From the NCBI RefSeq assembly GCF_018320785.1, contig NC_054865.1, positions 34,596,398 to 34,660,397 of the forward strand: a stretch of DNA of 64,000 nt, read 5' to 3'. The stretch comes from Cheilinus undulatus. Taxonomy: Eukaryota; Chordata; Actinopteri; Labriformes; Labridae. The notes under the pieces are model-generated. The model was not told where the DNA came from, did no database searches, and worked only from the letters and a program-made list of their open reading frames with translations. Positions 24,978 to 38,846 of this stretch are shown here, piece by piece (position 1 is the stretch's first letter; every line of letters begins with the position of its first letter). The translations under genes were made by a program, and so were the position numbers.

Positions 24978-27900
24978 CTACAAAAGACAGGAGCCATTAG
25001 AATCAATCAACATCATATTACATAACCCCCTGAAAATGAAACAGGATCAAAAGTTCTACATAATTCATCCTTGTATAAGAAATCAATGTAAGGATAGCTG
25101 TACCTCTGTAATAATGGCTTTACTGAGTTTAACTCTCTCCATTTCCTCTGTGCAGTTCTCCAAACTGTAAACCTTTGAGAGAGGAACAGGTCGCCCACCT
25201 CTGCATAGCACGGCCTGGCATGTTCCCACATTGGCCACAGTGAGGCTGAAGTAGCCTCCTGGATCTGAAGGCTCATGGTGAATATAACACAGCAGGGCGG
25301 AAGCACCTAGTTTCTGTCCAGCCATACCAAGTTTTCTACCAAATAGAATCACACAGAAAAGCTGCAGACAAACCAACTAAAAAGGGCCTAAAACAGTTTA
25401 AATACAGTAAATGACAAAGCACATTAATCATTGTGTTACCTGTGTGAGGTGAGAAAAGTGTTGCACATGTAGACACTGTCAATATTGGCATGCTGGAGCT
25501 CCTCACACAGCACATCTCCCATGGTGCACTGTAGCAGCCGAGGCACTTCCTCATTGCGGTCTCCGTCAAATATCCCATAGCATGCTTCCACTCCGTCACC
25601 AAAGCGATCCACAGCGAGCACAGACACACACAACCTGCACACCACACATTAACAATCTGATGAATCAGCAGCTCCTATACAGAGGTAAACCTCATGCATA
25701 CTTCAGCATGTGACACTGCAACCCCAGGCCAAAGGAAACCGCGGGGGTGACAGCTGATGAAAGACACCACTCTGTGGCCCCCTGTTGTGGCCATGACCCT
25801 GCAGAAACAGCCGGGCTCACCAGGCTCTCAGTGGTGCCCATAATACTGTAAGAGGAACTGAGTCCAGGAGAATTACTCGTCACCACTGAGCATCGCTTAA
25901 AAAAGGTCCACTGACTGCTCAGACACCAAAGCTAGGAGCCTGTGATTCAAGTACTGACTCAGAGTTTTTTTTTAACCTTTATTTAACCAGGAGAATCCCA
26001 TTGAGATTAAAAACCTCTTTTTCAAGGGAGTCCTGGCCAAGAGGCAGCAAAGTTCAACACACAGTATACACCTGCTCTATCCTCTATCAAAACAGGAGAA
26101 AATAGATGTATACTGAAGGCAGCAAAACATGATTTAAATTATGATCTGACCAACACTAAAGGACTCATGGAAAAGCTAAATAAAGCATACAGATTACAAT
26201 AAAAATCAAGTATCTGTATTAAAAGTTTTAGTAGTATTAGGTGGTAAAAGTGTTTTTTACGCTGTAAGTGCTTCTTTTTCTATATGGCTATTTAGAAAAA
26301 TAAGTTTTCCTACTTGTTTTCTGAAGAAAACTGTTAAAAAACAAACACATGGAGAAGTACCCACTTGTTTCTTTGGCCACTCATTTCAGAGTAACCATGG
26401 TTCCATGGAGTTGGGGCACTCAGTGAGTCTCCTGGTGATGCAGTGGATTTCTGGTCCAATTTAAGAGTTGGGATGTGACTAACAAATAAGAAGAAATAAA
26501 AAAGAATGCATGTTAGTTGAAGGTTTATATACATGACTCATTTTCTGCCTCCTCTAGTCACACAGCAACATCTTATTTTTATTATTACAGCATGTCAAAA
26601 TGATTTCCTAAATGACTGACTTCCTGCAAGCAGTGTTGATTTTGACAGCTATTTTTAATTCTAGCCTCAGTCTTAGTATTTGGATTAAATGCATTCAGTT
26701 TTAGTCACATTTTAGTAATTTCTACTCTTTATAGTTTTAGTCTAGTTTTTGTTTGACAAAAACTCAAAAACATTTTAGTCTAGTTTTAGTCCATAAAAAG
26801 TCTTCACATTTAGTCTTAACTTATAGTCCAAGCATTTATTCTCTTGCATGAAGCTGCTAGCAAATTATGGTAGTGTGGAATTTTCAATCAATTATTTTAT
26901 TTAAATTGTCTTGGAAACAGTGTATATAGGTGATGGTTATGCAAAAATAAAAATACAAAATTCAGAGGATGCATGCTTTACATGGATAGTCAGCATGCCC
27001 CTGGAACCTCCAAAGTTTGAGCTAAGCCCCAACCCTGGTCTAGGTGTTAGGCCTGCCTATGGCTCCAGTAAGTCTTCTGAAGACTAAAATCCAAATCAAG
27101 GATATTGCTGGTCATATTTTACTTTACACAACGTCAGTAACCAATGACTAAACTGCTCCGGATTTTCTGTCACTCACCTAAAGAGGTTTAGGGTTTTGTG
27201 TTCCAGCATCAGGCTGCTGTTGCCTGTCAGGTCCAGCTCCTGCAGAGTAGCGGGCAGCGATTCAGGCAGCTGGATCTCAGTCAGCTCATTACAGCTCAGA
27301 TCTACGAGCTATCAAAATACAAAATACACACAAGTTAACACAGTTAGAGCATAATCACACACACTCTAGCTGAGAAAATAAAACAAGAGAAAGTCTGACC
27401 TTGATCTCAGGCAGGTTGAGGATCTCTGGGAAGACAGTGATGTGGTTGGAGTGTGCTATGAGGGTGTGCAGTCTCTTACAGCTGGACACAGTGGAGGGGA
27501 TGGTTTTTAGCTTGTTCCCACTTAGATTAAGCTCTTCCAGCAGTTCCAGCTTACTGAGCTTACTGAGGGCACACACCCAGTGGAATGACATCGCAAACAG
27601 GAAAATAAAGACAGAAAAATGTGAACGACATAATAATAAAATAAGTTAAAATGAAGACATTAAAGCCAACTTATTAAAAACTGGCAGTGACATAGAAAAT
27701 AAGCTATCAGACCTGGCAGGGAAGGAGAGCAACTGGTTGTAGGCGATGTGCAGGATCCGTAGGTTCTGGTGTCCAACTAACACAGCACCGCAGTTCTCGT
27801 TCAGGTTGTTCCCTGTCAGATAGAGCTCTTGGAGAGTGCTGAGGCTTTCCTCTGATTGACTGCTGGGAGGAATATTTTCCAGGGCATTTGCTGACACATT

Positions 27901-30900
27901 TAAGTGCTTTAGGCTGTGAAGGACGACAATAAGAAATGAGAATGCATCAAAAACACACACAGGAAAGAGCACTAAAAAGGGCTGGATTTTTGTCCGGCAA
28001 AGTCATTTAGACTTTAAAAACTTTCGTGTGTTTCAGAATCAAGTTCATGTTCTTTATGACACCAGTTAAAATGAGCTTTGCCCCATGATACAGATGAGTC
28101 CCCAGAGCAGATCCTTTAAATATAAACAGCTGAGTACTGGTAGTAACAATGATTACACAACAATATCAAGACGTCTCACTTATCCCTACTACAGTTGGCA
28201 TGACGAGGACATTATTTACATTATTTACTGAGCATTTGTTGCTCTTGTGCAATCTTTATTTTCAAGTCATTGTTAGTGCAAATCACATACTGAACAGTAA
28301 TAAGACCTGTCACTGAACCATGAAAGAGTAAATTATAGTCAGAAATTGTTAAATTAATTTTAGCAGTTCAGCTGTTGGCATCTCACTGGTTACATCCTTT
28401 TTTAGAAGTATGCATCCGCACATTTATGAATAAATCAAAAAGGTTAAAAGCATACCAATAGTTTTTATCTACAGCAATCATTTGTTTCCATCAGCTTGCA
28501 GTCTAACTTCTTTCTCTTTTGAGCTCTGCAGCTTTTGGACCACAAATCAGGAAACCCATCATGCACAAAGCAGTCCCTACCATTATGTCTCAGCATTAGA
28601 GACAGTGAAGTACATTAGAGCATTTGAACTGCTAATGGGTGTTAAGTGATTTACCACACAGGAAATAGGAGGGCAAATAAAGCTCCGGTTACGGTCTGGA
28701 ATGCGCCATTGATTTTGACCACAATCCCTTCATACAGTCCATATTTCATTCCCAAAACCATGAGCTGTGACACAGTATGGTCATCAGCAACCAAACAAGG
28801 AACACTGTAGGGAAAAATTTCAGAGTAGAGGGGCCAGCTCCTGAAAAAGTCGAGTAATTGCTTGAATGGGCTTATAGAAAGAACTGAAGACAAAGATCTG
28901 TAGAGAAACAGGACTTCAGAGACTCACTTTAAGGCCTTGTAAAACAGACTCTCTGGGAGCTCAGCTAGCTTGTTGTGCTGGAGGTCCAAGACTTCCAGAG
29001 GGATGTGATCAAGTAGGTCAGGCACTCTCTGCAAACGATTGTTCCCCGCCAGCAGCTTTCTCAAACTCAAGCTGTTGAGCAGTCTGTCAGAAACCAGAGG
29101 AGGCGTTAGAGACAAGCAAAATAAGAAAAAACAACTACAAAAAAGAAAAAGAACCAAGGAAAATTGTCTCCATCTGCAGACTTGACTACTTGTGAAGCTG
29201 GAAGGAGAGGAGCTTTTTGTAAATAATCCTTTGGTGAACAGCTCGGCTGCCCTTACAGACTGACACAGTGGCATTCAATTCCATCCTGAATCCATTCACA
29301 TGTGGAATCTTTTACAACACACACTTGAGATTGGCACTCTCCTATCCCTGAGACAATTAGAGTCACTTATTTACAATTATTTTGATTTGGTTTGTGATTG
29401 TTTCTCCGAATACAATCTTTATTATTTGTGCTAATATATGTGATCAGACTTCTTTAATTCTGTAAATCAACATCATTTAAATGAGGGAAACCTCAATGAT
29501 CCTTGAGATTTAAATAAAGGTTGTTGAAGAGAATTTGTGGTTTATGGTCTTTGTGTTGGCATGTCACTGTTGTGGAATAAAAAATTGGTAAAGAAACGAT
29601 GGCTCGAAGTGAAAGAGTCTAGGTGTTACAAAATTTCAGCATAGATTTTTTTATTTTAAGTAGTTTACATTGACACTATCTTTCACAAAAAGATATGTTT
29701 CTATTAAGCCTTTCTATATGCTCTATATTATATGTCTCTATTCTTCTTCATCTGCAATTTCTCTTCTATAAGAAATTCCTACAGAGAAAGTTTTCAAAAG
29801 TGGTCCAGCAAAATGAGCAAGCTAACACCAGCATGACGATGTGTAATGTAACACCTGCTCATCTTATTCTGGACTGCAAAGCAATCTGTCAATTACACAC
29901 AGCTGAGTATATTTAAATTATGCAACATAAAAGGAGAAGTCTCAGCAATTCAGGGTCAGTGAGAACAAGATTTAAAATAAGGTCAATAACCTGGAAGGAA
30001 GCTCAGACAGCAGGTTGTGAGTGACGTCCAGCATCTCAATTTTTCTGCAGTCACACACCCAATCCTGAAGGTACTCCAAAAGGTTCCTGTCTCAACACAC
30101 ACAGTCACACAAAGGAGGAGACACACAGAAACACTCAAACTGAGCAGAGGAGAGGTTTTTCTAAGTTGATATGATGACCCGGTTTCTAATGTATGAAAAA
30201 ATGCATTATTATCTAGCAGAGTAACTTGAGAACATAAATGATCTAAATCCAAATTTCAAAATGCAATGTGAGTTTGAAAGTTCAGTAATCAAGGTCATAA
30301 TAACATTCAGCATCATAAAGCAATTCTCAAATCTTGTGACAGCTCAGTCTGAAAGGCAGACAAGAATTCATGCAGGTAAGGTCAATATTTTCAATAAAAA
30401 TGTATCACTGCACAGCTTTTGTACAAACTGATTAAAAAAGGGGAAAATAGAGCACACTTGAAGAAAGTAAAGAAAAAAGTAAAATAAAGATTGCTTAAGG
30501 TCTTCTTAACAATAGAATTTGTTTTCACATACAAAAACACATTATCCTGATTTTATTCTACTTTCTTAGGTGTTTTCTGTAGCCCTTGAGTTCTTGTATA
30601 TTTTGTGCTCTGTTGTATGTGTCTAGTGTTATTTAGTCAATTACCTTTTGTGTTTCACCATATTTTGTATGATTTCCAATGTGTTTAATATACATTCTAC
30701 CTTTGGAGTTTTACCTTGTATCCTCCTATGTTTCAGGATTTTGACTTCCTTTGTATTTTATTCTAGAGTTTTAACTCCCAGTGTTTTGTGTTACATTCTT
30801 TGTGTAGTAGATTTCCCAGGTCTTAGTTTCAAGTATCTAGTGTTTTCTTTTGTAATCCATGTCCCTCCCTGTGTTTGAGTGTCCCTTGTGTTGTGTTCTT

Positions 30901-31270
30901 TGTATTCCCTTTGGTTGTTAGTTTGTTGCCTTTGTATCCTCCTGTGTTTTCAGTGTTTCCTAGTTGTAGTTTCTAGTGTACTTTTTTGTTGTCCTTCAGT
31001 CCTTGTGCATTTCTTGGTACTGTCTTGTGAAATGTTCCATGTTTCCTGTTTTATTTTGTAGTTGCCTTCCCTTGTATGTGTTTCCAGTTTTTCTTCCTGT
31101 CTCAGTTTCCCTCTACTGTGATTACCCTGGCTGTGTCCGAAACCCCTCACTCATTCCCTCATAGTGAGCAGCATATAGTGGACTGTATAGTGGACTCAAC
31201 AGCGAAAGACAAAAATGATTTCGGACACTACTCCAGCTGTGGGAAATGACATCACCGTACCACAATTAAA

Positions 31271-31321
<51 letters not shown>

Positions 31322-34300
31322 TCACTATATAGTGAATAGAGAGTGGTTTCAAACACAGCCCCACACTAGTTTCACCTGAGTCTCGTTAACCACACCTGTC
31401 TCTCCTTGTGCAATCACTCCCTGTGTATTTAGTTTCTGTGTGTCTCCCTGTCCTTGGTCAGATTGTTGCATGTCTTCCCAGTGTGAACCTCAGTGTGGAC
31501 CTTACTCCTCGTGCCTACTGTGTTTTTTGCCTATTGTTGGACTTTGCTAAAGTAAGTACTGTTGATTAGATTTTTCCCTTCGTGAATCCTTAGTTTAGTT
31601 ATTCTATTGTGTTGGACTTTATTTATTTTTTGGATTTTCCTTTTTGTTGGAATTAAATCATTTTGAGTTTTCTGCATTTGGGTCCTCTCCTGAGTTTTTT
31701 GCAAAACATGACAAAAAACCTTTTATACTTTGTCATGTTAACACTATGCACAACCAGATAAATGAACATTAAGATGCAGGATCTATTTTTAGACTGAGAG
31801 CCTCTGTTACAAAATCTGTGAACACAGAGTCTATGGACACTCCTTATACCCAGCCAGAACTCACTGTGATAGGTCCATGTGTGTCAGCTGGTTTGGGACT
31901 GGATAGATGTTGACTGTTGTGAGGCCTGTGGGCAGATAAAAGCAGTGATAAGCAGCTACACATCTGGGCTGTTCATATGTGTTTATATGATTAATGTTTC
32001 ACAAGGGAGAAGGGCCTGAGCAAACATACAGACAGTCAGTAAGGCAACAGCGGCTAGTTGACGCTCTATTTGACTCACGGTTGCTGCTGGCACTAAGCAT
32101 GCGCAGAGTGAAGCCACTGAGTGTGAGTGTCCCCAGCTGGTTGCGTTGACAGTACAGAGTCTCCAGGTTGCAGATAGAGCTCAGGTCTAGTGAGTCCAAG
32201 CGATTGTCCCGCAAGTCCAGCTGGGTCACCTGGCTTACTGCCTCGAGGTTCTCAGTTTTTACACAGCGCAGCCCGTTCAGTCTGCATTTAAGGGAGGGCA
32301 AGAGATGAAATATCACTAGTTATTCCTTCTGGAGCTGGGAAATAATTAGACAAAGCATTATGATGAAATCAGATTGAATGCACTGAAAGTCACTGATTTC
32401 ATCCTTGCAAAAAATGACAAAAAACAGTAGTAGCTGGGTATTGCAATGGTGTTAAAGAAATATGAAATGTGCAAAAATTAACACATTATTTCCAGGATAA
32501 CTAATAAAAACAGTACTGAAGATCAAATCAGAAACAGAAAGATGATTTTTTTAAAATGTGGAAAAACCTTGAAATAGTGCAGCAATCTTTTAGAAAAATC
32601 TTGATAAAAATAAAGAGGAAAGGATAAAAACATTTTTACACAAACCACACCTTAAAGTGTCAATAGAAATCTAAGACAACTGTAAACAACCGAGATGTCG
32701 TGTTTGTTGAATGGAACAGTACGACCACTCCTCTACAGCTCCATTTATAACACTTGGATCAACGTTTCTATGTTTTTTTCATCCTGAGTTCATGACTCCA
32801 TGCTAATACTTCACTGAGAGCCTGAATGGGATTTTCATCCTATCTGTACTGTTAATGAACTATAACTCATCTTTTATGAGAGCTGCCAGCCCACCAATCT
32901 ACCACAGATGCACCTTTATAGCGTTGGTCCAGCGCTGCCATATAACCAGGACCAGCTGATCTCACGCAAGCTCTCATCAACTAATAGCCAGCTGATTCAC
33001 TCTAAGTACACTATTGGCTAATTGCACTCATGCTGCCATTTTTAAACTGCCCTAGCCTAGCTATGCTTTAGTGCTCCCTCTGCAAGCTGCTTTTTTCAAC
33101 CCTCCTCCACCCCAGCTCCTCCTTTACGCTACACTAGTGTCGTTCTTTTATCACTGATAGTTGCTTTGCTATCATTTATTTTTGCTTCTCTCCCTGCCTC
33201 AGGCTTTCCCTGTAGGCAGATGAAGAGCAGGAACTGCTTGATGCTTTCTACTTAGGCTCATGGAAGGGCGGTGGGATACCAGAACGGCCACACTGCCAAA
33301 TATAAATAACAGCAACAAGCGCTGTAACTGCTAATAAAGAAAAAAATTTATAACCACAAATCATGTGTTTCTTGACAAAGTGGTGCTGACTGAAATATAG
33401 CCTGCCATTGCCAAACCACAACTTAACTAAAACTAGATGACTGGCTGGCAGTGAGTACAGCACTGGTGGCTGTTTGCTGGACACTCAATCCCCAACTGTT
33501 CCCATGGAGCTGCTGAGAGGCCAACAAATAAATCTGACTGCAGTTGTAGGCAGCTCCCAGGTGTGAACGAAGACGTGAAGCAGGGCAATGAAGAAAAACT
33601 GCTGTGCTCAGCTAGCCTAGCAACTATAAATAATAGGTCGATATAAAGGAAATTCTGAGAAGAAAGGAGGAAATGTTTGTTGTTTTTGAACTGGAGTTTA
33701 TGTCAGGATATTTATGTTTTTTCAGTGGAAGGGAGGTAACATCCATCCATCCATTTTCTGTACCGCTTATCCCTTTAGGGTTTACAGGGGTGCTGGAGCC
33801 TATCCCAGCTGTCATTGGGCGTGAGGTGGGGTACACCCTGGACTGGTTGCCAGGCAATCGTAGGGCTGACATATAGAGACAGACAACCAGGCACGCTCAC
33901 ACTCACACCTACGGCCAATTTAGAGTGATCAATCAACCTAATGAGCATGTCTTTGGTGGTGGGAGGAAGCTCGGAAGAACATGCAAAGAACATGCAAACG
34001 CCACATAGAAAGGTCGGAGGCAAACCAGCAACCTTCTTGCTGTGAGGCAACAGTACTAACCCCTGCGCTGCCGTACAGCCTGGAGAGGTGTAAGTAAAAA
34101 GAAAAACTTTGAGGGATTATTCTCTTGTGCTCTCTTACTCTCTGAGTGACTGACAGTGTTGCCATCTCTTTACACTGTATTTTTCATATTGATCGACAGA
34201 GGAAGAAGAGCTGGAAGAGACTGAGGGAGGGAAGTGGCTAAGAGCTGTTTATGGCCTGGCTGGCCTCTTACCGGAGGTCAACATTTTTCAGGTGGCTCAT

Positions 34301-37300
34301 TCTGGCCAAAGCACACAAATCCAGACTTTCTACTCTGTTCCCAGCCATGGCCAGTTTGTCCGATGCACTCAATCTCTCCAGCACAGCGGGGATATGAGAG
34401 AAGTTGTTGAAGGAGAGCCCAAGGCTATTGAGCTGGTTTAGACTGCCCAGCTCGTCAGGCAGGGAGCTGAGATGGTTTCCATCCAGAGACAGCGTCTGCA
34501 GACTGAAAGATGGAGAGGAGAACAAAGTAATTTGATTTATTTTCCCTCAATGGAGAAATGAGTGTTTGAGTGCATTTGTAGTCATACAAGTGGACTCAAA
34601 GACTCACACTTTACTGAGCAGCATCTTAGAATTGAGCAGAACCACAGAGTGAGAAGACTTCATGTGGTTACACATTGAGATATTCAAACTGCTTCTATAT
34701 TTAAATGCTAAAAATAAAAAGGCAAGGTATTTCAAATAAAATGTATTTGCTGAAAAATGAGAACAGCAAAAACTTTTAAGCAATAAATGATCAAAAGCCC
34801 CAAAAAAAAAACCAAATAAAAAACTTCACAGTTCACAAAACAAGTGAGCAAGATGGAAAACCGTAAAAAAACATACAATAAATATTTACTATCACTCTCT
34901 CTGGAGAAAACATAAGAATATGCTTTCTGTTTTGTCTATTTATTTTTCAATGTTCCAACACATTTCACCATACATATTTTACATATTTGTATTTCTATTT
35001 AATTGACATTACTTTGTAGAAATCTGGTTTCACTTGACATTTATGAGTTTTTAATTGAATTTCAATTGTTTTTAGTCAAAAAAAAGCCCAATAATATTGG
35101 CCATGATTGAATTATGAAATAAATAAAATGGTTACACATCCAGGGAGATGAATACTTTCTATAGGCACTTTACCAAGAAATCCTGTAGTATGGTTTTTGG
35201 TTCCAAACATAGCATGTCACGTTCTCCCACGCTGTTTATTAATTTTGATGATGGGTCTTCACTTGAGAGAGTGGATGTGTTTAAATATCTGGGACTCTGG
35301 ACTGACCCTGAGCTCTCCTTCAAACCACACATTGGTTGTATTTGTAAAAGAACTTACAGTTATCTGGGCATGTTGTATCACTCAATTAATTGCTTTTCAT
35401 TTTAAGGAAGAGATTAATTTCACAACTTATTTTTCCCATCCTAGATTATGCTGACATTGTTTATCAAAACACTTCAGAGAAAATCCTTAAACCCTTAAAT
35501 ACTTCACATAACTTCCTCTGTAGATTTGTTTTGAGATGTCCATATAGAACACACCTCTGCTTTATGTTTGACTCACTCAACTGGCTTCAACCCAAATCCA
35601 AACAATAGTTTCACTGGTTTCAGTTTATTTTTAAATGTGTTCATTTCGATTTTCCACCATATTTAAAACAAGTACTTGCTCCATATACATCTCCACATCC
35701 ACTCAGGCATATGAATTATCCCTTCTTCACCATTCCTAGAGTTCATTAGGGAATTGGTTGTAGGTCATTTAGTTATAAAGCTCCATCTGACTGGAATAAA
35801 CCCCGAGTCCATCACATCTTTCCACAGTTTTAGGACAAATCTGTTGCCTTCTTTAAAAACAAGATGCTCATGTTTCAGAGTTATTTATTTATGCATTAAT
35901 GGGGGTACACAATCATATATGTTATCATATGCTTTGTGAGGATATCTACATGTATGATATATGTGTATGTAGACACATGTTATGTATATGTTCATGTGCG
36001 TACATGTATGTGTGTATCTATATCTACATGTATATGTATGAGTGTGTATGCATGTGTATGTATACACAGTATATCTGTAGGTATGTACATGTATCTACAT
36101 ATGTGTACACATATGTATGTATTTATCTGGGAGCTGGGGATGGGGTGTAGGGGCTGAAGAAGTGGGAGAGCTGTCTGTATTTGTTGTTTTTTTGTTTGTT
36201 TGTGTTTGTTATGTATTGTAGTTTGTATTGTTCTATGTTTTTGTGTTGGGACCCCCTTGAAAATGAGATTCTGCATCTCAAGGGGCAATCCTTCAATAAA
36301 CTGAAATTGAATCTGAAGCTCACCTTTGTACAAAAGCAGACCAATATGTCCTATTGGGGTTTTTTCATTTAGAATTGCCGTTTTCTATCAATGTTGCCTT
36401 AATTCTAATTTGTACTGGTTTACAATGTGTGGTTGTTTGAGGTATTTTTTATTCATTCATTTATCTATTTGTATTAGAATTTCATATTGACTTTTCTAAG
36501 CTTCATTATTTATTACTTTTATATAATTTGAGAGATTTCTGTGGAAGTTGCTGCATAAGCTTGAATATTGAGAATTAATTACTTACACTTACTCGTACAT
36601 GGCACATTTACTTTTATAATTTACTTTTAAGTTTATTTAGGTTTGTCTGCTTCCAGACCTATCCAAACCTATCTGTTCCTATACTATATTGTTTTATGTG
36701 TTGGGTGGAGTGTATGTGTGTCACGGTGTCACTGTGTCCCACCTCTGAAGGCTGCCTATCTGCACAGGGATGGTGTGCAGACTGTTACAGGAGAGGTTGA
36801 GTTCAGTCAGAGTGAGGATCTCGCACACACATTCAGGAAACACACCCAGACGGTTGTGAGATAAGTTCAGGCTCTTCAGCTGAGAAAACCTACAAAGAGG
36901 GAAACATCACAGAGGACCTGAAAATAAATCTACAAAAAAATTTCAACTTTTTTATTGTTCTTGACTTTTTTTGTGGCATTTTCCCATTTCATTTGTATAA
37001 AAGGTTAAAATTACAGAAGTGTTGTAACAATGAGTGAGCACAACAAAGCAACACAATATAATTAAAAATCTGCACATACAATGGGGATGCATTTTTTTCA
37101 ACCAAAATGTAATCAGAGGCTGCAGTTTAACCAACAGAGAGTTAAATTATGTTGTGCTTTCAAACAGGCAACAGAAGATGACTGGTTAGGCACAGAGAAG
37201 TTGAGGAAAGCACTAAAATCATGAAAAGGATCACTAAGAGGTACCACACTAGCATATAAGCTGACCTGCTTTTGTCATCCATGCAGTGTCATGTCTACAG

Positions 37301-38774
37301 AGCTATTTTTTTCACTCAGGACAACAAAGTAATGGACAAGAAATGTGAATAAAAGAAGATATATGTTGTACCAGCAGATGAAGCTATATACAAATTATAG
37401 TAATAGGGAACAATAAAGAAATTAGGTGCTTTAGATTCATTCCCCATATATTCACTGGGGGAGTTGTGTGCTGTTATTTATGCTTTGGGCTTGCACCATG
37501 TCACTATGATGGCTATGAGGGCATCTGGAAAAAGTCAGTCAGAGACCTGGCAGCCAAGAAAAGGCAGGGTTCATATTGAAAAGTATTCAGGATCTCCGCT
37601 ATTTGTACCATAGTAGAACCAGGGAGTGATGTTACTGAATTTAGACTGGCCGTCAAACAGTACAACCAACTGAAATAGATGATGATAGTTTAAATACTCT
37701 GATGCCTAAGGAAAAATGTTGTAATCCCCTAAAGTCTCAGCTGCCTTTTTCAACACAAATAAATCATTTCTGATATGTGTGTGTTTGTGTGTGCATGCAG
37801 CTGCATTGTGTGTCCACCCTGCTGTCCTGGACTCCAGGTTTTGATGAATGAAGCAGTGCCATACACAGACACAGTGAATCTTCCATATTATTGCTATCAT
37901 CCTCTCATCCCCTGGGTGCTGTAAGTGATGGAGGTGGCTGCCATGAATCATAACAGCGCCACAATACAGACTTTTTCTCTTTATCAACATATCCCCCTTA
38001 TACATATACAAACAACCTGGGAGTGGAACTACAGAAGAAGGGGTGTTAACATATCAGATAATGATACAGGACACAAATAAAGAGCCACATAATGGGAAAT
38101 GATTCAGTTTCCTGCCTTGCTGATAACACAACCTGGACCCATTCTGTTTTGACATGATCTGAAATAAAAAATGTGATGAGCAAGATGCAACAAAAACTTA
38201 CAAAACAGCACTGCAAAAATCATCAATGAGTTGAACATTGAGACAGCTGAGCTGCTGGAAAGTTTGAGTCTACAATTACTGAAGACTGATTCGAGTAGCA
38301 TGCTGAGGTCTTTGATAGCAAAAAAGCTTCATGCCTTCTTCCAACAACAGCAAAAATGGGACACCAAAAATCTTCTTCACAAGTGATGCCAGAAAGACCT
38401 TGAGCTTGACAGGAAGATTGGTGTAGCATTAGCAGGACTGGAGACGTTGTACCAGACTGTAAAGAAAGAGCTGAGCTGGAAGGCAAGGCTTTCAATTAAC
38501 CAGTGGGTCTTCACTCCAGCCCAAAACTATGGTCATGAGCTTTTCATAGTGAATGACAGGATCAGATTGCGGATGCAGGCAGTTAAAATGAGAATTCTCA
38601 GGAGAGCTTGGACATCTGGAGGGAGCTTGGAGTAGAGCTACTGCTCTACTCGTAAGGAGCTAGTTGAAGTTGTTCTGGCATCTGATCAGGATGCCTCCTA
38701 GCCATCTCTGTGTGGAGGTCTTCAAGCCACAGCCAACTGGGAGAGACCCCAAAGCAGACCCAGAACTCCCTGGA

Positions 38775-38846
<72 letters not shown>

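Noticed and set aside
25692..25886. 64-codon minus frame between two phosphatase exons, possible cassette exon
   Set aside because: The flanking exons join cleanly in frame (AA|G Lys) to give the family sequence, so this is intron; its composition is suggestive but nothing requires it.
35885..36333. Overlapping Tyr/Cys/His-rich ORFs on both strands
   Set aside because: Produced by the ATGTATGTG-type microsatellite.
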